A stretch of DNA of 64,000 nt from Chloracidobacterium sp. (GTDB taxonomy: Bacteria; Acidobacteriota; Blastocatellia; Pyrinomonadales; Pyrinomonadaceae), in NCBI GenBank assembly GCA_016716365.1, contig JADJWM010000006.1, forward strand, positions 62,001 through 126,000, in the 5' to 3' direction. The notes below the pieces were generated by a model. It was not told the DNA's origin, ran no database searches, and saw only the letters and a program-made list of their open reading frames with translations. A program made the translations under genes and the position numbers. Below, piece after piece: positions 43,123-52,499 of the stretch. Each line of letters starts with the position of its first letter. Position 1 is the first letter of the stretch.

Positions 43123-43668
43123 ATGGACAAAGCGACGATCATTGCCGAATTGGACCGAAATTACTCAGGTTTCGCCGAATTTGTTGGCCCTATGCCTGAG
43201 GCGGATTTCGTGTTCTCACTAAACGGGGAAAAGTGGTCGGCGGGCCAGCAGGCAGATCACCTCTGCCGTTCGCTGGCCCCGCTAAACAAAGGGCTGAAGG
43301 CTCCGGAATTTGTTCTCAAGACAATGTTCGGCAAGTCCGACCATCCGTCCGCCACCTACGATGAGCTTGTCGCCCGCTACCGCGAGGCATTGTCGGCGGG
43401 TGGGAGCGCTCCGGAACCGTTCCGGCCGGACGCGATCGCCTTCGAGGAAAAGGACCGCGTTGTCGAAGAGCTTCGTCAACAGGTAGAAACGCTTTGCAGG
43501 AATATTGAAAAGTTCGACGAAGAGAAACTCGATCTCCTTGTACTTCCGCATCCGCTTCTCGGCAAACTGACCCTTCGCGAAATGTTCTATTTTACGATCT
43601 ACCACGCGGAGCATCATCACCGGCATACCGAGCAGAATCTGGCTCAGCGGCAGCCAGAACTGGCCTGA
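43123..43668 (+). CDS. DinB family protein
   Basis: A 181-aa four-helix-bundle protein of the DinB/YfiT superfamily: KWSAGQQADHLCRS and FYFTIYHAEHHHRHTEQ carry the histidines expected to bind a metal. Start at 43123 (MDKATI) has AAGGGG 10 nt upstream. Such proteins include thiol-dependent S-transferases and stress-induced proteins; which applies here is unknown. Its 3' end overlaps the convergent exonuclease gene by 77 nt. Confidence 0.82.
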   Translation: MDKATIIAELDRNYSGFAEFVGPMPEADFVFSLNGEKWSAGQQADHLCRSLAPLNKGLKAPEFVLKTMFGKSDHPSATYDELVARYREALSAGGSAPEPFRPDAIAFEEKDRVVEELRQQVETLCRNIEKFDEEKLDLLVLPHPLLGKLTLREMFYFTIYHAEHHHRHTEQNLAQRQPELA

Positions 43669-44224
43669 TCAATTCATCGTACTGGGGCGTAAGGGCAAGC
43701 TTATCCAGCCACGCCGACTGCTCGCGCATCAGGGAAGGCAGATGGACGACGTCTGAGAGCGCATAATCGACCAGATCATCCGTCCAAACGCCGTCCCATT
43801 TCCGCGTGAATTTTGCCCGCTGCGATTTGTCCAGATCGACCGCGAAATAGCGATAGAGCGTATCGGCAAGCGATGCCGATTGCCTCGCTCCCCGCGTCAG
43901 GACCTTTTCCGCGATCATCGTATCGAAGACATTTTTGACAACATGCCCTGCGGCGGAAAGAAATTCCAGGTCGAACCGGGCGTTGTGGAAGATCTTCGTT
44001 ATCCTTTCATCGGCGAGAAGTTCGCTGAGCGGGCCCATCTTTATTCCCTCGCTTAGCGGGACCAGGACGTTGAACTCGCCGTCAGAGAATTGCACCGAAT
44101 AGAGCCTGCCGGAACGCGGGTTAAGCCCAGAAGTTTCCGTATCACACCCGAGTGCTTCGGCACAGCAGAGCCGCTCAAACGCCGCTGCGAGTTCGTCGGG
44201 AGTTCTTGTGATGGTGACTTCCAT
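43592..44224 (-). CDS. DNA polymerase I / RNase D-like 3'-5' exonuclease
   Basis: A 210-aa DEDDy exonuclease domain protein starting at MEVTITR (44224). Motifs are DTETSG (Exo I), HNARFDLEFL (Exo II) and YALSDVVHLPSL (Exo III with Tyr). It lacks the HRDC domain of full RNase D and any polymerase domain, so it may be a stand-alone nuclease. Its last 77 nt overlap the DinB gene read from the other strand, with both C-termini involved. Confidence 0.86.
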   Translation of the reverse strand: MEVTITRTPDELAAAFERLCCAEALGCDTETSGLNPRSGRLYSVQFSDGEFNVLVPLSEGIKMGPLSELLADERITKIFHNARFDLEFLSAAGHVVKNVFDTMIAEKVLTRGARQSASLADTLYRYFAVDLDKSQRAKFTRKWDGVWTDDLVDYALSDVVHLPSLMREQSAWLDKLALTPQYDELIRPVLAAAEPDSARYAGDDAPRGRS

Positions 44225-44342
44225 TCTCACGTTACTTAGTTTCACGCATTGCCGCGCGCGAAGCAATTCAGCTTAAAAAAGGCACGGCCGCATCCGCTCC
44301 TATCGGGGTTCGTTGTATGATTGAAAGACCGTTCGAACGGCT

Positions 44343-44984
44343 ATGGCAACAATAAACGAAATTGAAGTGCGGGTCCTCGGCAGCCTGGTCGAAAAACAGT
44401 TGACCACGCCGGAGTATTACCCTTTGACCCTGAATGCCCTGACCGCGGCTTGCAACCAGAAGAGCAACCGCGACCCTGTGATGTCGCTTGGTGAGAGTGA
44501 GATCCTGTCCGCTATCGACAGCCTGCGGGACAAGAATCTCGTTTATCTCTTTCACGGAAGCACCAGCCGGACGGTCAAATACAAGCATATGCTGCCGAGC
44601 GTTTACGAACTGGACGAGGCCGGCACGGCGGTAATGACCTTGCTGATGCTTCGCGGGCCGCAGACCGCGGGCGAGATCCGCGGCCGCTCGGACCGGCTGC
44701 ACGAGTTCGGTTCGATAGGCGAGGTGCAGGAAATGCTCGATGAACTTGCCCGCCGTGACGAGCCTCTTGTGATCAAGCTCGAGCGGCAGCCGGGGCAGAA
44801 AGAGTCCCGCTACGCACATCTTCTCAGCGGCCCGGTCGATCCGGGTATCCAGATTTCGCCCGCTTCGCCGGCCGGATCGCACGGTTCTGCCCGAAGCGGT
44901 CTTGAGGATGAGGTCCGCGAACTTCGAGAGGAACTGAATAAACTTCGAGAGGAATTCGACAAATTTAGGAGCGAATTCGGATGA
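44343..44984 (+). CDS. YceH/DUF480 family winged-helix protein
   Basis: A 213-aa protein with two winged-helix repeats: LGSLVEKQLTTPEYYPLTLNALTAACNQKSNR (about 10-41) and LMLRGPQTAGEIRGRSDRLHEF (about 101-122), characteristic of YceH/DUF480. A charged coiled coil (ELREELNKLREEFDKF) ends the protein. The function of the family is not established but a DNA-binding role is likely. Single gene, convergent with a response regulator 8 nt away. Confidence 0.88.
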   Translation: MATINEIEVRVLGSLVEKQLTTPEYYPLTLNALTAACNQKSNRDPVMSLGESEILSAIDSLRDKNLVYLFHGSTSRTVKYKHMLPSVYELDEAGTAVMTLLMLRGPQTAGEIRGRSDRLHEFGSIGEVQEMLDELARRDEPLVIKLERQPGQKESRYAHLLSGPVDPGIQISPASPAGSHGSARSGLEDEVRELREELNKLREEFDKFRSEFG

Positions 44985-44992
44985 GACAAGGC

Positions 44993-45358
44993 CTAGTGGC
45001 CCTTTAGGTGAAACTCAAGGGCGTTTTTGAGGGTGTCGATCTCGACCGGCTTGTAAATGACGCCGGAGCAGCCTGCCTTCCTCGCCTGCTCGCTGACGTC
45101 TCGAAACGCGGTCACGGCCACGATCGGCACCAGTGCCAATCCGTCGATCTTCTTGATTATCGACGCCGTCGATAATCCATCGAGCAGCGGAAGCCCGATG
45201 TCCATCAGGATCAGGTCGGGGTGGAACTGTTCGGCCTTATCAATGGCCTCGTAGGCACCGGCCGCCTCGATCACGTTGTGCCCCTCGCCTTCCAGAAGCA
45301 CCCGCATCATTGCACGGCTGTCTTCGAAATCCTCAACCACCAGGATCGTTTTCCGCAT
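44993..45358 (-). CDS. CheY-like single-domain response regulator
   Basis: A 121-aa receiver domain with Asp 53 (ILMDIGLP), the acidic pair E9-D10 and the Lys in YKPVE. No output domain is present, so it should act as a phosphate relay or by protein contact. No kinase lies next to it. The coding start is preceded by an AAGGGGAAG-type site. Confidence 0.9.
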   Translation of the reverse strand: MRKTILVVEDFEDSRAMMRVLLEGEGHNVIEAAGAYEAIDKAEQFHPDLILMDIGLPLLDGLSTASIIKKIDGLALVPIVAVTAFRDVSEQARKAGCSGVIYKPVEIDTLKNALEFHLKGH

Positions 45359-45435
45359 TTCTTCCCCTTGTCCGTTGTGATAAACGCTGTTGTTATTCTA
45401 TTCCCATCGGGCGGTGAAGGGCAACTCGGCCGCCG

Positions 45436-47160
45436 TTAAGGCTGGAGCCGGCTGGTAAGACTGAACTCTTTGTTGATGCTCTGCTCCGGATCGGCCGCAT
45501 CGCTTGCCGTTATTGTAAACGTCGCTGTACCTATGATCCTTGCCCGCCCGCGAATCACCCCCGCAGCGGGGTCCAAAACAAGGCCCGGAGGCAAAGCACC
45601 CGATGTGATCGACCAGGTGAAATTTCCCGAACCGCCGGCGGCGGCAAGCTCCTGGTGATAGGGACGGATGCGGACCGGATTCGGGAGTCCATTCGTCAGG
45701 ATCTGAAGCGGGGCAGATGCGAATTCGAACGCACCGATGTCCACCACTCCTGCAGAAGGCCTTGCTTCGCTTAACTGGTGCAGAACGTACTGGCGGACGA
45801 GTTCGTTGCTTGGGATCACGGCCGGATGCAGCCCAGTGCCCGCATTCAATGCGGCCGAGCCTTCCGCGAGCTTGAAATTCTGCGACGACGCGTCGACAAA
45901 GCCGGGTGACGAGCCCGTGACCATCGTCCCGCCGCCCGTCACACTACCGCTGAACGACGAACCCTCGTGCGAATTCCGCCAGCCGGTCTTTGCCCAATTG
46001 TTCGCCAGCGTCAAGGTTCCCGCCTCGGCCAACATCGCCAGGCTTGTTCCGGCGGCCGTGTTGAAATAGATATTGTTACGGGCATCGGCATTTTCGTCGT
46101 TCGTCGAAAGCCGCATCACCACCGTCGTTCCCGCCCTGATCGAATAAAGCGTGTTGTTATAAAAATACAGCGTCCCCTTTCGGTAGTTTGCGGTCGTACC
46201 GCTATCACCGCCGTAGTGGACCGATTGATTATTTCCGCCGTCCTGCTTTATCAGAACGTTGCCGTAAACGAATGTGGATCGATATTCGGGGGCGTTCCTA
46301 ATGATCGAGCTGTCCTCGCCGTCCACCATATCGATATTGCGGTTTCCGCCCTCTATCCAGTTATAGCGAACGACCAGCCCCGCAGAACGGTCCTTCAGAT
46401 TGACGCCGGGAGCCCCCGACCGCAGCGGCCCGAAGCGATTGTATTGAAACGTGATGCCGTAGGCGGCCGTGTAATTATTGTGCTGGAATATACTTCCGGA
46501 CACGCCGTTGCCGAATATGTAGTTTCCTTCGACAAGTATGTTCCGGGAAACGGCTTCGTCGCTTGACGCGACAAAAAAACCGTTCGCACTGTCGTGGATC
46601 CGGCAGTTGCGGACGGTGATGTTCTCGCCCAGTTCGACGAAGATCGAGGATGCCGACGTCGAATAAGACTGGACGGCACCCGAGTCGTCCGTGAACGTAT
46701 AACTCGGATGCCCGCTCCTTATCTCGAGGTTTTCGATGACGATGTTGGACACCAAAGTGCTTGAAGGAACGTTCGACCCGCCGATCTTGATCACTCCACG
46801 GTTTTCGCTCCAAAAATTCAAACCGGCCGGCGTCACGGCGCCGCGGCCGTCGATCACCGGGAGTTCTCCGTTAGGGCCCGGTACGCCGCGGATGATGATC
46901 GGGGCTTGCAGCGTCCCGCTGCGTCCGATCACCCATTTCTCTTTGTACTCACTCGGCCGCCAGTGGATCAAGACGAGATCGCCCGGTTGAAGCGTCGCCC
47001 ACGGCACCTGTGCGATGGATTCCATCGCCGTGCCGGGTTTCACTTCGTAAACCGCAGAATAGGCACTCGCCGATAAAGCATTGAACAGTATCAGGATCGT
47101 TGGGAGAAGAAAAAGGCGGGATGATCGAGGGTTAGCTATGCGTTCAAACACATTTAACAT
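45436..47160 (-). CDS. Secreted right-handed beta-helix protein with Ig-like C-terminus
   Basis: A 574-aa protein. The N-terminus has a signal peptide (LFLLPTILILFNALSASA, about 16-33). Residues about 60-430 contain repeated beta-helix coils (NIVIENLEIRSG, NITVRNCRIHDSANGFFV, NILVEGNYIFGNG), like polysaccharide lyases or surface adhesins. The C-terminal 100 residues form a putative Ig-type domain (WSITSGALPPGLVLDPAAG). Catalytic activity on glycans is possible but no family-specific catalytic set was recognised. It follows a terminated gene, so is transcribed separately. Confidence 0.82.
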   Translation of the reverse strand: MLNVFERIANPRSSRLFLLPTILILFNALSASAYSAVYEVKPGTAMESIAQVPWATLQPGDLVLIHWRPSEYKEKWVIGRSGTLQAPIIIRGVPGPNGELPVIDGRGAVTPAGLNFWSENRGVIKIGGSNVPSSTLVSNIVIENLEIRSGHPSYTFTDDSGAVQSYSTSASSIFVELGENITVRNCRIHDSANGFFVASSDEAVSRNILVEGNYIFGNGVSGSIFQHNNYTAAYGITFQYNRFGPLRSGAPGVNLKDRSAGLVVRYNWIEGGNRNIDMVDGEDSSIIRNAPEYRSTFVYGNVLIKQDGGNNQSVHYGGDSGTTANYRKGTLYFYNNTLYSIRAGTTVVMRLSTNDENADARNNIYFNTAAGTSLAMLAEAGTLTLANNWAKTGWRNSHEGSSFSGSVTGGGTMVTGSSPGFVDASSQNFKLAEGSAALNAGTGLHPAVIPSNELVRQYVLHQLSEARPSAGVVDIGAFEFASAPLQILTNGLPNPVRIRPYHQELAAAGGSGNFTWSITSGALPPGLVLDPAAGVIRGRARIIGTATFTITASDAADPEQSINKEFSLTSRLQP

Positions 47161-47198
47161 TATACAAATTTATCACTCCGATCGATCCTTCGTCCACG

Positions 47199-47227
47199 AA
47201 AAAAAGGGCCGGCACCAAGGCCGGCCC
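47199..47227 (-). terminator. Rho-independent terminator after the repeat-protein gene
   Basis: On the minus strand a perfect 8-bp stem (GGGCCGGC/GCCGGCCC at 47220-47227 and 47206-47213, 6-nt loop) is followed directly by seven T residues (47199-47205). This ends the 47256-48152 transcript before the beta-helix gene. Confidence 0.88.
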
Positions 47228-47255
47228 ATTGGAGGGTAGTATCGCGTTTGCCAGT

Positions 47256-48152
47256 TTATCGTCGGACGCCGATCCGCTTCTGGACCAACTGCTCGACCGT
47301 TATGTTAGGTTCGGTCGCTCGTGCCTCGCGGACGTACGCGGCGTCGATCTTAAAGATGCGGAGTTTAACGACGTCCTCCGAGGTCAGGTCGGTGAGGCCC
47401 TCGGCCCTCAATTCCGCCAGGAATTCGGGCGTCACCTTGAAGATGCTGAACTTGACCAGGTTCTCAAAACTCTCGGTCCCAAAACCCATATCCCGCGTTC
47501 GTCGAACGAACTCGGCATCGATCTTGAATATCCGCGCCTTGACCAGGTCTTCCATGCTGAGGTTCGGGAATCCCGTCGCTTTCATCTCGGCCATGAACTT
47601 GCCGTCGATCTTGAAGATAGCGGCTTTGAACAGGTCGTCGGCATCTAGGTTCGGGAAGTTTGCCGAGCGAAGGTCATCAGCCAGAGCTACGGTCACATTC
47701 ACAGCTGCGGCAGAGAACAGGCGGTCTTCCAGCGTGTCGTGGCCGTTCTTTGATCTTTTTGCTTCAAAGTCGAAGCCCCGTGCCCTCATGTCTTCGACGA
47801 ACCTCATGTTCGGGGTGAACCGGAACGTGCCCGAGCCGCGTCCGTTGGTGAACGTGCCCTCGCACTCGATCGTCCCGGCTTCGCGGACCAGCCGGAAACT
47901 GACCCGACCATTCTCGGTCTCGCTTGCGCTCAGACCCTGAAGTTCGTCGAATCCAAAGCTCGTACCAAAGTTGTTCTTTCCGCCGCGTTCGCTCTGCCGC
48001 GAGAATTGTAAATGGATCTTATCGGTCCTTTCCTTCTTCTTATCGGCCGTCCATTCGCCCGTGATCGTTCCCTGTGACAGGACGGTGCCTGAACTCACGA
48101 ACATCACGAAAAGGGCGAGGCCCATTAATACAAAATTTGCTTTCTTAAGCAT
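47256..48152 (-). CDS. Secreted protein with tandem 29-residue IFKID repeats
   Basis: A 298-aa exported protein (signal peptide about 1-26, ending VLSQ). Residues about 27-130 form a beta-rich region with GEWTADKKKERTDKIHLQF-type segments. The C-terminal half contains four to five 29-residue repeats with the pattern F-x-E-M-K-A-x-G-F-x-x-L-S-x-E-D-L-V-K-x-x-IFKID. Related repeats occur in other Acidobacteria and Bacteroidetes proteins of unknown function, sometimes next to M56-type sensors; none is here. A clear terminator follows. Confidence 0.75.
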   Translation of the reverse strand: MLKKANFVLMGLALFVMFVSSGTVLSQGTITGEWTADKKKERTDKIHLQFSRQSERGGKNNFGTSFGFDELQGLSASETENGRVSFRLVREAGTIECEGTFTNGRGSGTFRFTPNMRFVEDMRARGFDFEAKRSKNGHDTLEDRLFSAAAVNVTVALADDLRSANFPNLDADDLFKAAIFKIDGKFMAEMKATGFPNLSMEDLVKARIFKIDAEFVRRTRDMGFGTESFENLVKFSIFKVTPEFLAELRAEGLTDLTSEDVVKLRIFKIDAAYVREARATEPNITVEQLVQKRIGVRR

Positions 48153-48284
48153 GATTTCCTCCGTTCCACATTATTGTGAGATATCGATCAGTCAAATGAG
48201 GAACACCACGCGGCCTGCGTTTGTGACAACGAAGGATGTGTCCGGGAGCCGGGCCCGTTTTCGGACGAGCCCCGTAAGCATGCG

Positions 48285-48320
48285 AAAAAGGCCGCGAAGG
48301 GTTGGAAACCCATCGCGGCC
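48285..48320 (-). terminator. Rho-independent terminator after the TPR protein gene
   Basis: On the minus strand GGCCGCG (48314-48320) pairs with CGCGGCC (48290-48296), with an inner GGGTTT/AACCC stem, and is followed by five T residues (48285-48289). It ends the 48342-49640 gene. Confidence 0.8.
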
Positions 48321-48341
48321 GAATGAATAGATCTTACTGGC

Positions 48342-49640
48342 CTAGGTTCGGCGCCGTGCCGGCGTCTTCTGCGGGGTTAACTTCTGCTCATTCTTCAGGA
48401 GGTCGACCGCATCTTTGACGCTTGTCTTCAGCCGGTGGGTGTCCGGTGCTGTATCTATGAACTTCTGCATGAAGTTCAGGCCTTCCTGCATCTGTTCTTT
48501 GTCGTTATTGCCATAACCGAGGCTGAAAAGACAGAGGCCGGCACCGGCAAGTGCATCGATGTTTTCACCGGCCGCAAGGATCCGTTTGTAGGCCGCGACC
48601 GCCGGATCGCATTCGCCGTTCTCACGGAGAATATCGCCGAGGATCATATCCGCGTTGGCCTTTTTCACCGGGTCCGTCTCGGCAGCGACATATTCGGTGA
48701 TGATCGCCGTCGCTTCCTTGCTCTTTGAATTGTCCACCTGCCCGACCGCCTTCAGCCGATGGATCTCCATCGCGTTGGTCAACAGTTCCAGGGTGACCGC
48801 CGCCCGGACCTTTCCTTCGTTGGAGTCCGCCGGGGCCGGCGCGGCCTTGATCACGGCCATGGCCATATCAAAAGCCTTGAGGCCCTCGTCATAATCGGCG
48901 TTTGCTGCTTCGTATTTCGCACGGCGTGCCGCCGCGTCCGAATTAGCTGCACCTGCGCGATATGTCTCGTAACCCCGGGCCTTCAACGCGACCATCTTAC
49001 CGTTCAGCATCACGGGCGTGCTTCCCACAAAATCGGGCACGGCCGCGACGCCCTCGCTGAATTTCGCGATCGCGGTGTTATAATCCTTCGCTTTCAATGC
49101 CGCGATACCGTCAGAATTGGCTTTCGCGGCGATCGCATCGCCTTCCTGGATCTTCTTATTTTTAGCGGCAACTTCGGCGGACTTTTTCTCGAACTCGGCC
49201 TGTTCCTTTTTCTGCTCCGCGGTCAGTTCGCCGGTGGGCGTTACCGCCGAAAGAGCCTGCCTTACTTCTTCTTCGGTCAGCTTTCGACCGTCGCCCTCGG
49301 TTACACTGATGACGATATTTTCTCGGCCGGCACGGACACCCGGTTCGATCTTCGGGCTAATGCCCGTGCCGCTTACCGCCAAAGCGAAGGTCTGTCCGAA
49401 AGGCAGTTGAACGAACGTGAAGGCACCTTTTTTATCGGTCTTGGATGCGGGCATCCTGCCGCTTGTCGTGTCGGTCCTGTAAACCTCTACGACCACGTCA
49501 GCGACCGGCACGACCGTACCGTCGGCCTTTGTAAGCTTCACCTCACCGCGAACCGGAGCACCCTGAGCAAGGGCACCTCCGGCAAAAACCACCGTGCTCA
49601 CCGCCACGGCCAAACATGAAAGAAAGATCTTGCGAAACAT
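48342..49640 (-). CDS. Exported carboxypeptidase-regulatory-like and TPR protein
   Basis: A 432-aa protein with signal peptide (about 1-26, ending GALAQ). A beta-sandwich domain (about 27-115) with GEVKLTKADGTVVPVADVVVEVY is followed by an Ala/Lys-rich coiled-coil (about 140-185) and TPR-like helices (SDGIAALKAKDYNTAIAKFSEGVAAVP; AAGAGLCLFSLGYGN). Proteins of this layout are common in Acidobacteria and are thought to be periplasmic scaffolds. It is transcribed alone with a terminator. Confidence 0.8.
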   Translation of the reverse strand: MFRKIFLSCLAVAVSTVVFAGGALAQGAPVRGEVKLTKADGTVVPVADVVVEVYRTDTTSGRMPASKTDKKGAFTFVQLPFGQTFALAVSGTGISPKIEPGVRAGRENIVISVTEGDGRKLTEEEVRQALSAVTPTGELTAEQKKEQAEFEKKSAEVAAKNKKIQEGDAIAAKANSDGIAALKAKDYNTAIAKFSEGVAAVPDFVGSTPVMLNGKMVALKARGYETYRAGAANSDAAARRAKYEAANADYDEGLKAFDMAMAVIKAAPAPADSNEGKVRAAVTLELLTNAMEIHRLKAVGQVDNSKSKEATAIITEYVAAETDPVKKANADMILGDILRENGECDPAVAAYKRILAAGENIDALAGAGLCLFSLGYGNNDKEQMQEGLNFMQKFIDTAPDTHRLKTSVKDAVDLLKNEQKLTPQKTPARRRT

Positions 49641-49856
49641 TTCGAAACCTCCGCCTATTTTCGGGAAATGGCACCAAACCGTTTGGATGCCGCTCCCGGT
49701 CCATTGGTTTAATACTTTTCGGTCATTCTACCCCAAATCACGGTTAAATCGAAGCAAACGGGCGGACCATCTACCGGCGATCGGAGCGCATTTTTGAGCA
49801 CTGAGCCGCTGTGCTATCGTGATTGATTGCCGGTACCAACGGGCCGGAATGCGATT

Positions 49857-50936
49857 ATGTCGGAAAGCGTGTTCAACTTCTACTCCGGGCCGGCGATCCT
49901 GCCAGCGAGCGTCCTTGAGAAAGCCGCGGCGGAACTTCGCGATAACGGCGGCGGGATCAGCGTAATGGAATTGAGCCACCGATCGAGCCGATTCATTTCC
50001 ATTCTTCGTTCGGCAGAGGCCCGGATCCGTGAACTTCTTGCCATGCCGGAGAATTATCGGGTCTTCTTCCTGCAAGGCGGCGCAAGCCTTCAATTCTCGA
50101 TGGTCCCGATGAATTTCCTCAAAGGGGGTTCTGCCGATCACATCGTCACCGGGGCGTGGAGCGAGAAAGCAGCGGCCCGGGCGTCGGCCTTCGGCAGAGC
50201 GGCAAAGATCTACGATAACGAAGAAAGCGGCCGGTCGGCCATACCCTCGCAGGATGAACTCAGGTTCTCGCCGGGTGCGTCATACATCCACTACGTGTCG
50301 AATGAGACCATTGACGGTGTTGAATTCGGATACGATCTCGACGGCTTCGGTACCCACGTCATTTGCGATGCATCGTCGAATATCCTTTCCCGACCGATCG
50401 ATGTCGAGAAATATTCGATGATCTATGCCGGGGCTCAGAAGAATCTCGGGCCGAGCGGCGTCACCCTCGTCATGATCCGCGACGACCTTCTTGAATGTGC
50501 CCAAGGCCCATCCGGGGTCCTCAATTACAAGTCTTATCTCACCGGTGACGGGATGCCCAACACGCCGAACACGTGGGGCATTTACATGATCGACCTGGTT
50601 TGTGAATGGCTTCAGGAGAAGGGCGGCCTTGCGGCTGCGGCGAAACGAAACGAGGAAAAGGCCTCACTGCTCTATTCCGCGATCGACTCGAGCGACGGCT
50701 TCTACCGGCCGAAGGCCGAACGAAACGCCCGCTCGAAAATGAACGTCACTTTTCGCCTTCCCACGACGGAGCTTGAAGCGAATTTTTGTGACCAGGCTGA
50801 AATTGCTGGCCTGATCGGGCTTCGGGGGCATCGTTCGGCCGGCGGAATTCGTGCGTCGATCTATAATGCGTTCCCGGTCGAAGGCGTTCGGGCACTGACC
50901 GAATTCATGGACGAATTTGCACGCGAGAACGGTTGA
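49857..50936 (+). CDS. serC: Phosphoserine aminotransferase
   Basis: Makes 3-phosphoserine in serine synthesis (and a step of pyridoxal phosphate synthesis), a PLP enzyme. The 359-aa protein starts at ATG 49857 (MSESVFNFYSGPAILP); an upstream TTG is less likely. FLQGGASLQFSMVPMNFL, the PLP lysine in IYAGAQKNLGPSGVTLVMIRDDL and GLRGHRSAGGIRASIYNA fit SerC exactly. It converges with selA, separated by 34 nt. Confidence 0.96.
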   Translation: MSESVFNFYSGPAILPASVLEKAAAELRDNGGGISVMELSHRSSRFISILRSAEARIRELLAMPENYRVFFLQGGASLQFSMVPMNFLKGGSADHIVTGAWSEKAAARASAFGRAAKIYDNEESGRSAIPSQDELRFSPGASYIHYVSNETIDGVEFGYDLDGFGTHVICDASSNILSRPIDVEKYSMIYAGAQKNLGPSGVTLVMIRDDLLECAQGPSGVLNYKSYLTGDGMPNTPNTWGIYMIDLVCEWLQEKGGLAAAAKRNEEKASLLYSAIDSSDGFYRPKAERNARSKMNVTFRLPTTELEANFCDQAEIAGLIGLRGHRSAGGIRASIYNAFPVEGVRALTEFMDEFARENG

Positions 50937-50970
50937 AAGCCCGGGGCCGAACAACGGCTTCGATCCCGCA

Positions 50971-52386
50971 TCACTTGGGCTCCCATTCCTGCCCGATGAT
51001 CGCATTCAGCAATGCCGCCTCTTCCTCTTCGCTCACCGTCCGCAGGTCGATAAGTACCCGCCCGGCGTCGATCCGTGCGATGACCGGCGGGTTCGCCAGC
51101 CGAAGCCTCGATTCGATCTCGCCTTCGCTCAGGCCGGAATGTGAAAACGCGATCGCGGCCGTCGCAAGTTCCGCATCCGGCGAAGTCCCGCCTCCGGCGG
51201 CCGAAACGCTCTTCACGACCTCGATGGTCCAGCCATCATCTTTAGTCAGGTGTCTCACCAGTTCCTTCGCAAAAACATCCGATCGGCGGGCGATCGACGC
51301 TTCATCAAGCCCAAGCATTCGCAAGACCGGCAATTCTGTTTCGTGCCGGCCATTAAGATATGATTCAAGGGTCCCCTCAAGAGCGGCCGTGATCGTTTTA
51401 TCGACTCGCAGCGCGCGGAACAGCGGATCGCGTGCCAGGCTGTCAACGAGGTCCCGGCGGCCCGCGATGATCCCGCACTGCGGCCCGCCCAGAAGTTTGT
51501 CACCGCTGAAACTGACCAGGTCCGCCCCCGCCGCGATTATTTCCCGGATGACCGGTTCGTTCCTGATACCGATCGAGCTCATATCGTTAAGCGCTCCCGA
51601 GCCTGCGTCTTCAAAAAAGATGACGCCTCGTTCGTGGGCAAGCTTTGCCAGCTCGCGGGTTTCCGGGGCTTTTGTGAAACCGCTGATCCGGAAGTTTGAT
51701 GGATGGACCTTCAGAAGGACCGCGGTTTTGTCATTGATCGCTTCGGCGTAATCGCGCAGATGGGTTCTGTTCGTAGTCCCGACCTCTTTCAGTACGGCCC
51801 CCGAACGTTCCAACACGTCCGGGATCCGGAAGTCGCCGCCGATCTCGACCAGCTCGCCGCGGGAAACTATCACCTCGTGTCCGCGGGCGAATGCCGAAAG
51901 GATCAGAAACGCAGCCGCCGCGCAGTTATTGACCACGATGGCCGCTTCAGCACCGGTCAGCATCTCGATCGACGAGATCACTTTGCCGCCTCGCGTTCCG
52001 CGCCTTCCTTTGGCGATATCGTATTCGATTGTAGAGTAGCCGGCCGCCTCGGTCATTGCTTCGACGGCCCTCGATGACATCGGCGCACGGCCGAGATTTG
52101 TGTGGATCACGACGCCTGTCGCATTGATGACCCGACGCAGCCCGCTCTTTCGTTCCGCGTCGGCCGATGCGGCGGCCTCGGTCAGAACCGCGGTGCGAAG
52201 CGACTCACGCGAGCCGGCATCTGGGCTTTCCTTTTTCAGTACCCGCGACCGAACGTTCGCGACAGCGTCCCTTACGTATCTGAGGGCTCGCTCGCGGCCG
52301 AACTCTTCCGTCAGCTCCGCGATCGCCGGGTCGCTAAGCAGTTCGTCGACCGAAGGTATGTTCGATAGTTCAGTCACTGTTTTCAT
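50971..52386 (-). CDS. selA: L-seryl-tRNA(Sec) selenium transferase
   Basis: PLP enzyme that converts seryl-tRNA-Sec to selenocysteinyl-tRNA using selenophosphate. The 471-aa protein (start MKTVTELSN at 52386) shows RRVINATGVVIHTNLGRAP, NNCAAAAFLILSAFA, and the PLP lysine in SFSGDKLLGGPQCGII, all characteristic. It implies the organism uses selenocysteine. selB, selD and tRNA-Sec are not in this window, nor did I identify a clear in-frame TGA selenoprotein. It lies beside serC; SerRS, encoded at 11-1306, charges the same tRNA. Confidence 0.95.
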   Translation of the reverse strand: MKTVTELSNIPSVDELLSDPAIAELTEEFGRERALRYVRDAVANVRSRVLKKESPDAGSRESLRTAVLTEAAASADAERKSGLRRVINATGVVIHTNLGRAPMSSRAVEAMTEAAGYSTIEYDIAKGRRGTRGGKVISSIEMLTGAEAAIVVNNCAAAAFLILSAFARGHEVIVSRGELVEIGGDFRIPDVLERSGAVLKEVGTTNRTHLRDYAEAINDKTAVLLKVHPSNFRISGFTKAPETRELAKLAHERGVIFFEDAGSGALNDMSSIGIRNEPVIREIIAAGADLVSFSGDKLLGGPQCGIIAGRRDLVDSLARDPLFRALRVDKTITAALEGTLESYLNGRHETELPVLRMLGLDEASIARRSDVFAKELVRHLTKDDGWTIEVVKSVSAAGGGTSPDAELATAAIAFSHSGLSEGEIESRLRLANPPVIARIDAGRVLIDLRTVSEEEEAALLNAIIGQEWEPK

Positions 52387-52499
52387 TCGCGTTCCGATCC
52401 GTCCGCTCACGCCCCTTTCCCGGTTCTCTGGAAACCCGGTCAGTTTGCTTGTTTATTATAAATAGAAGCGTCTCCCGCACTCTCCTCTGATCCCTCATT

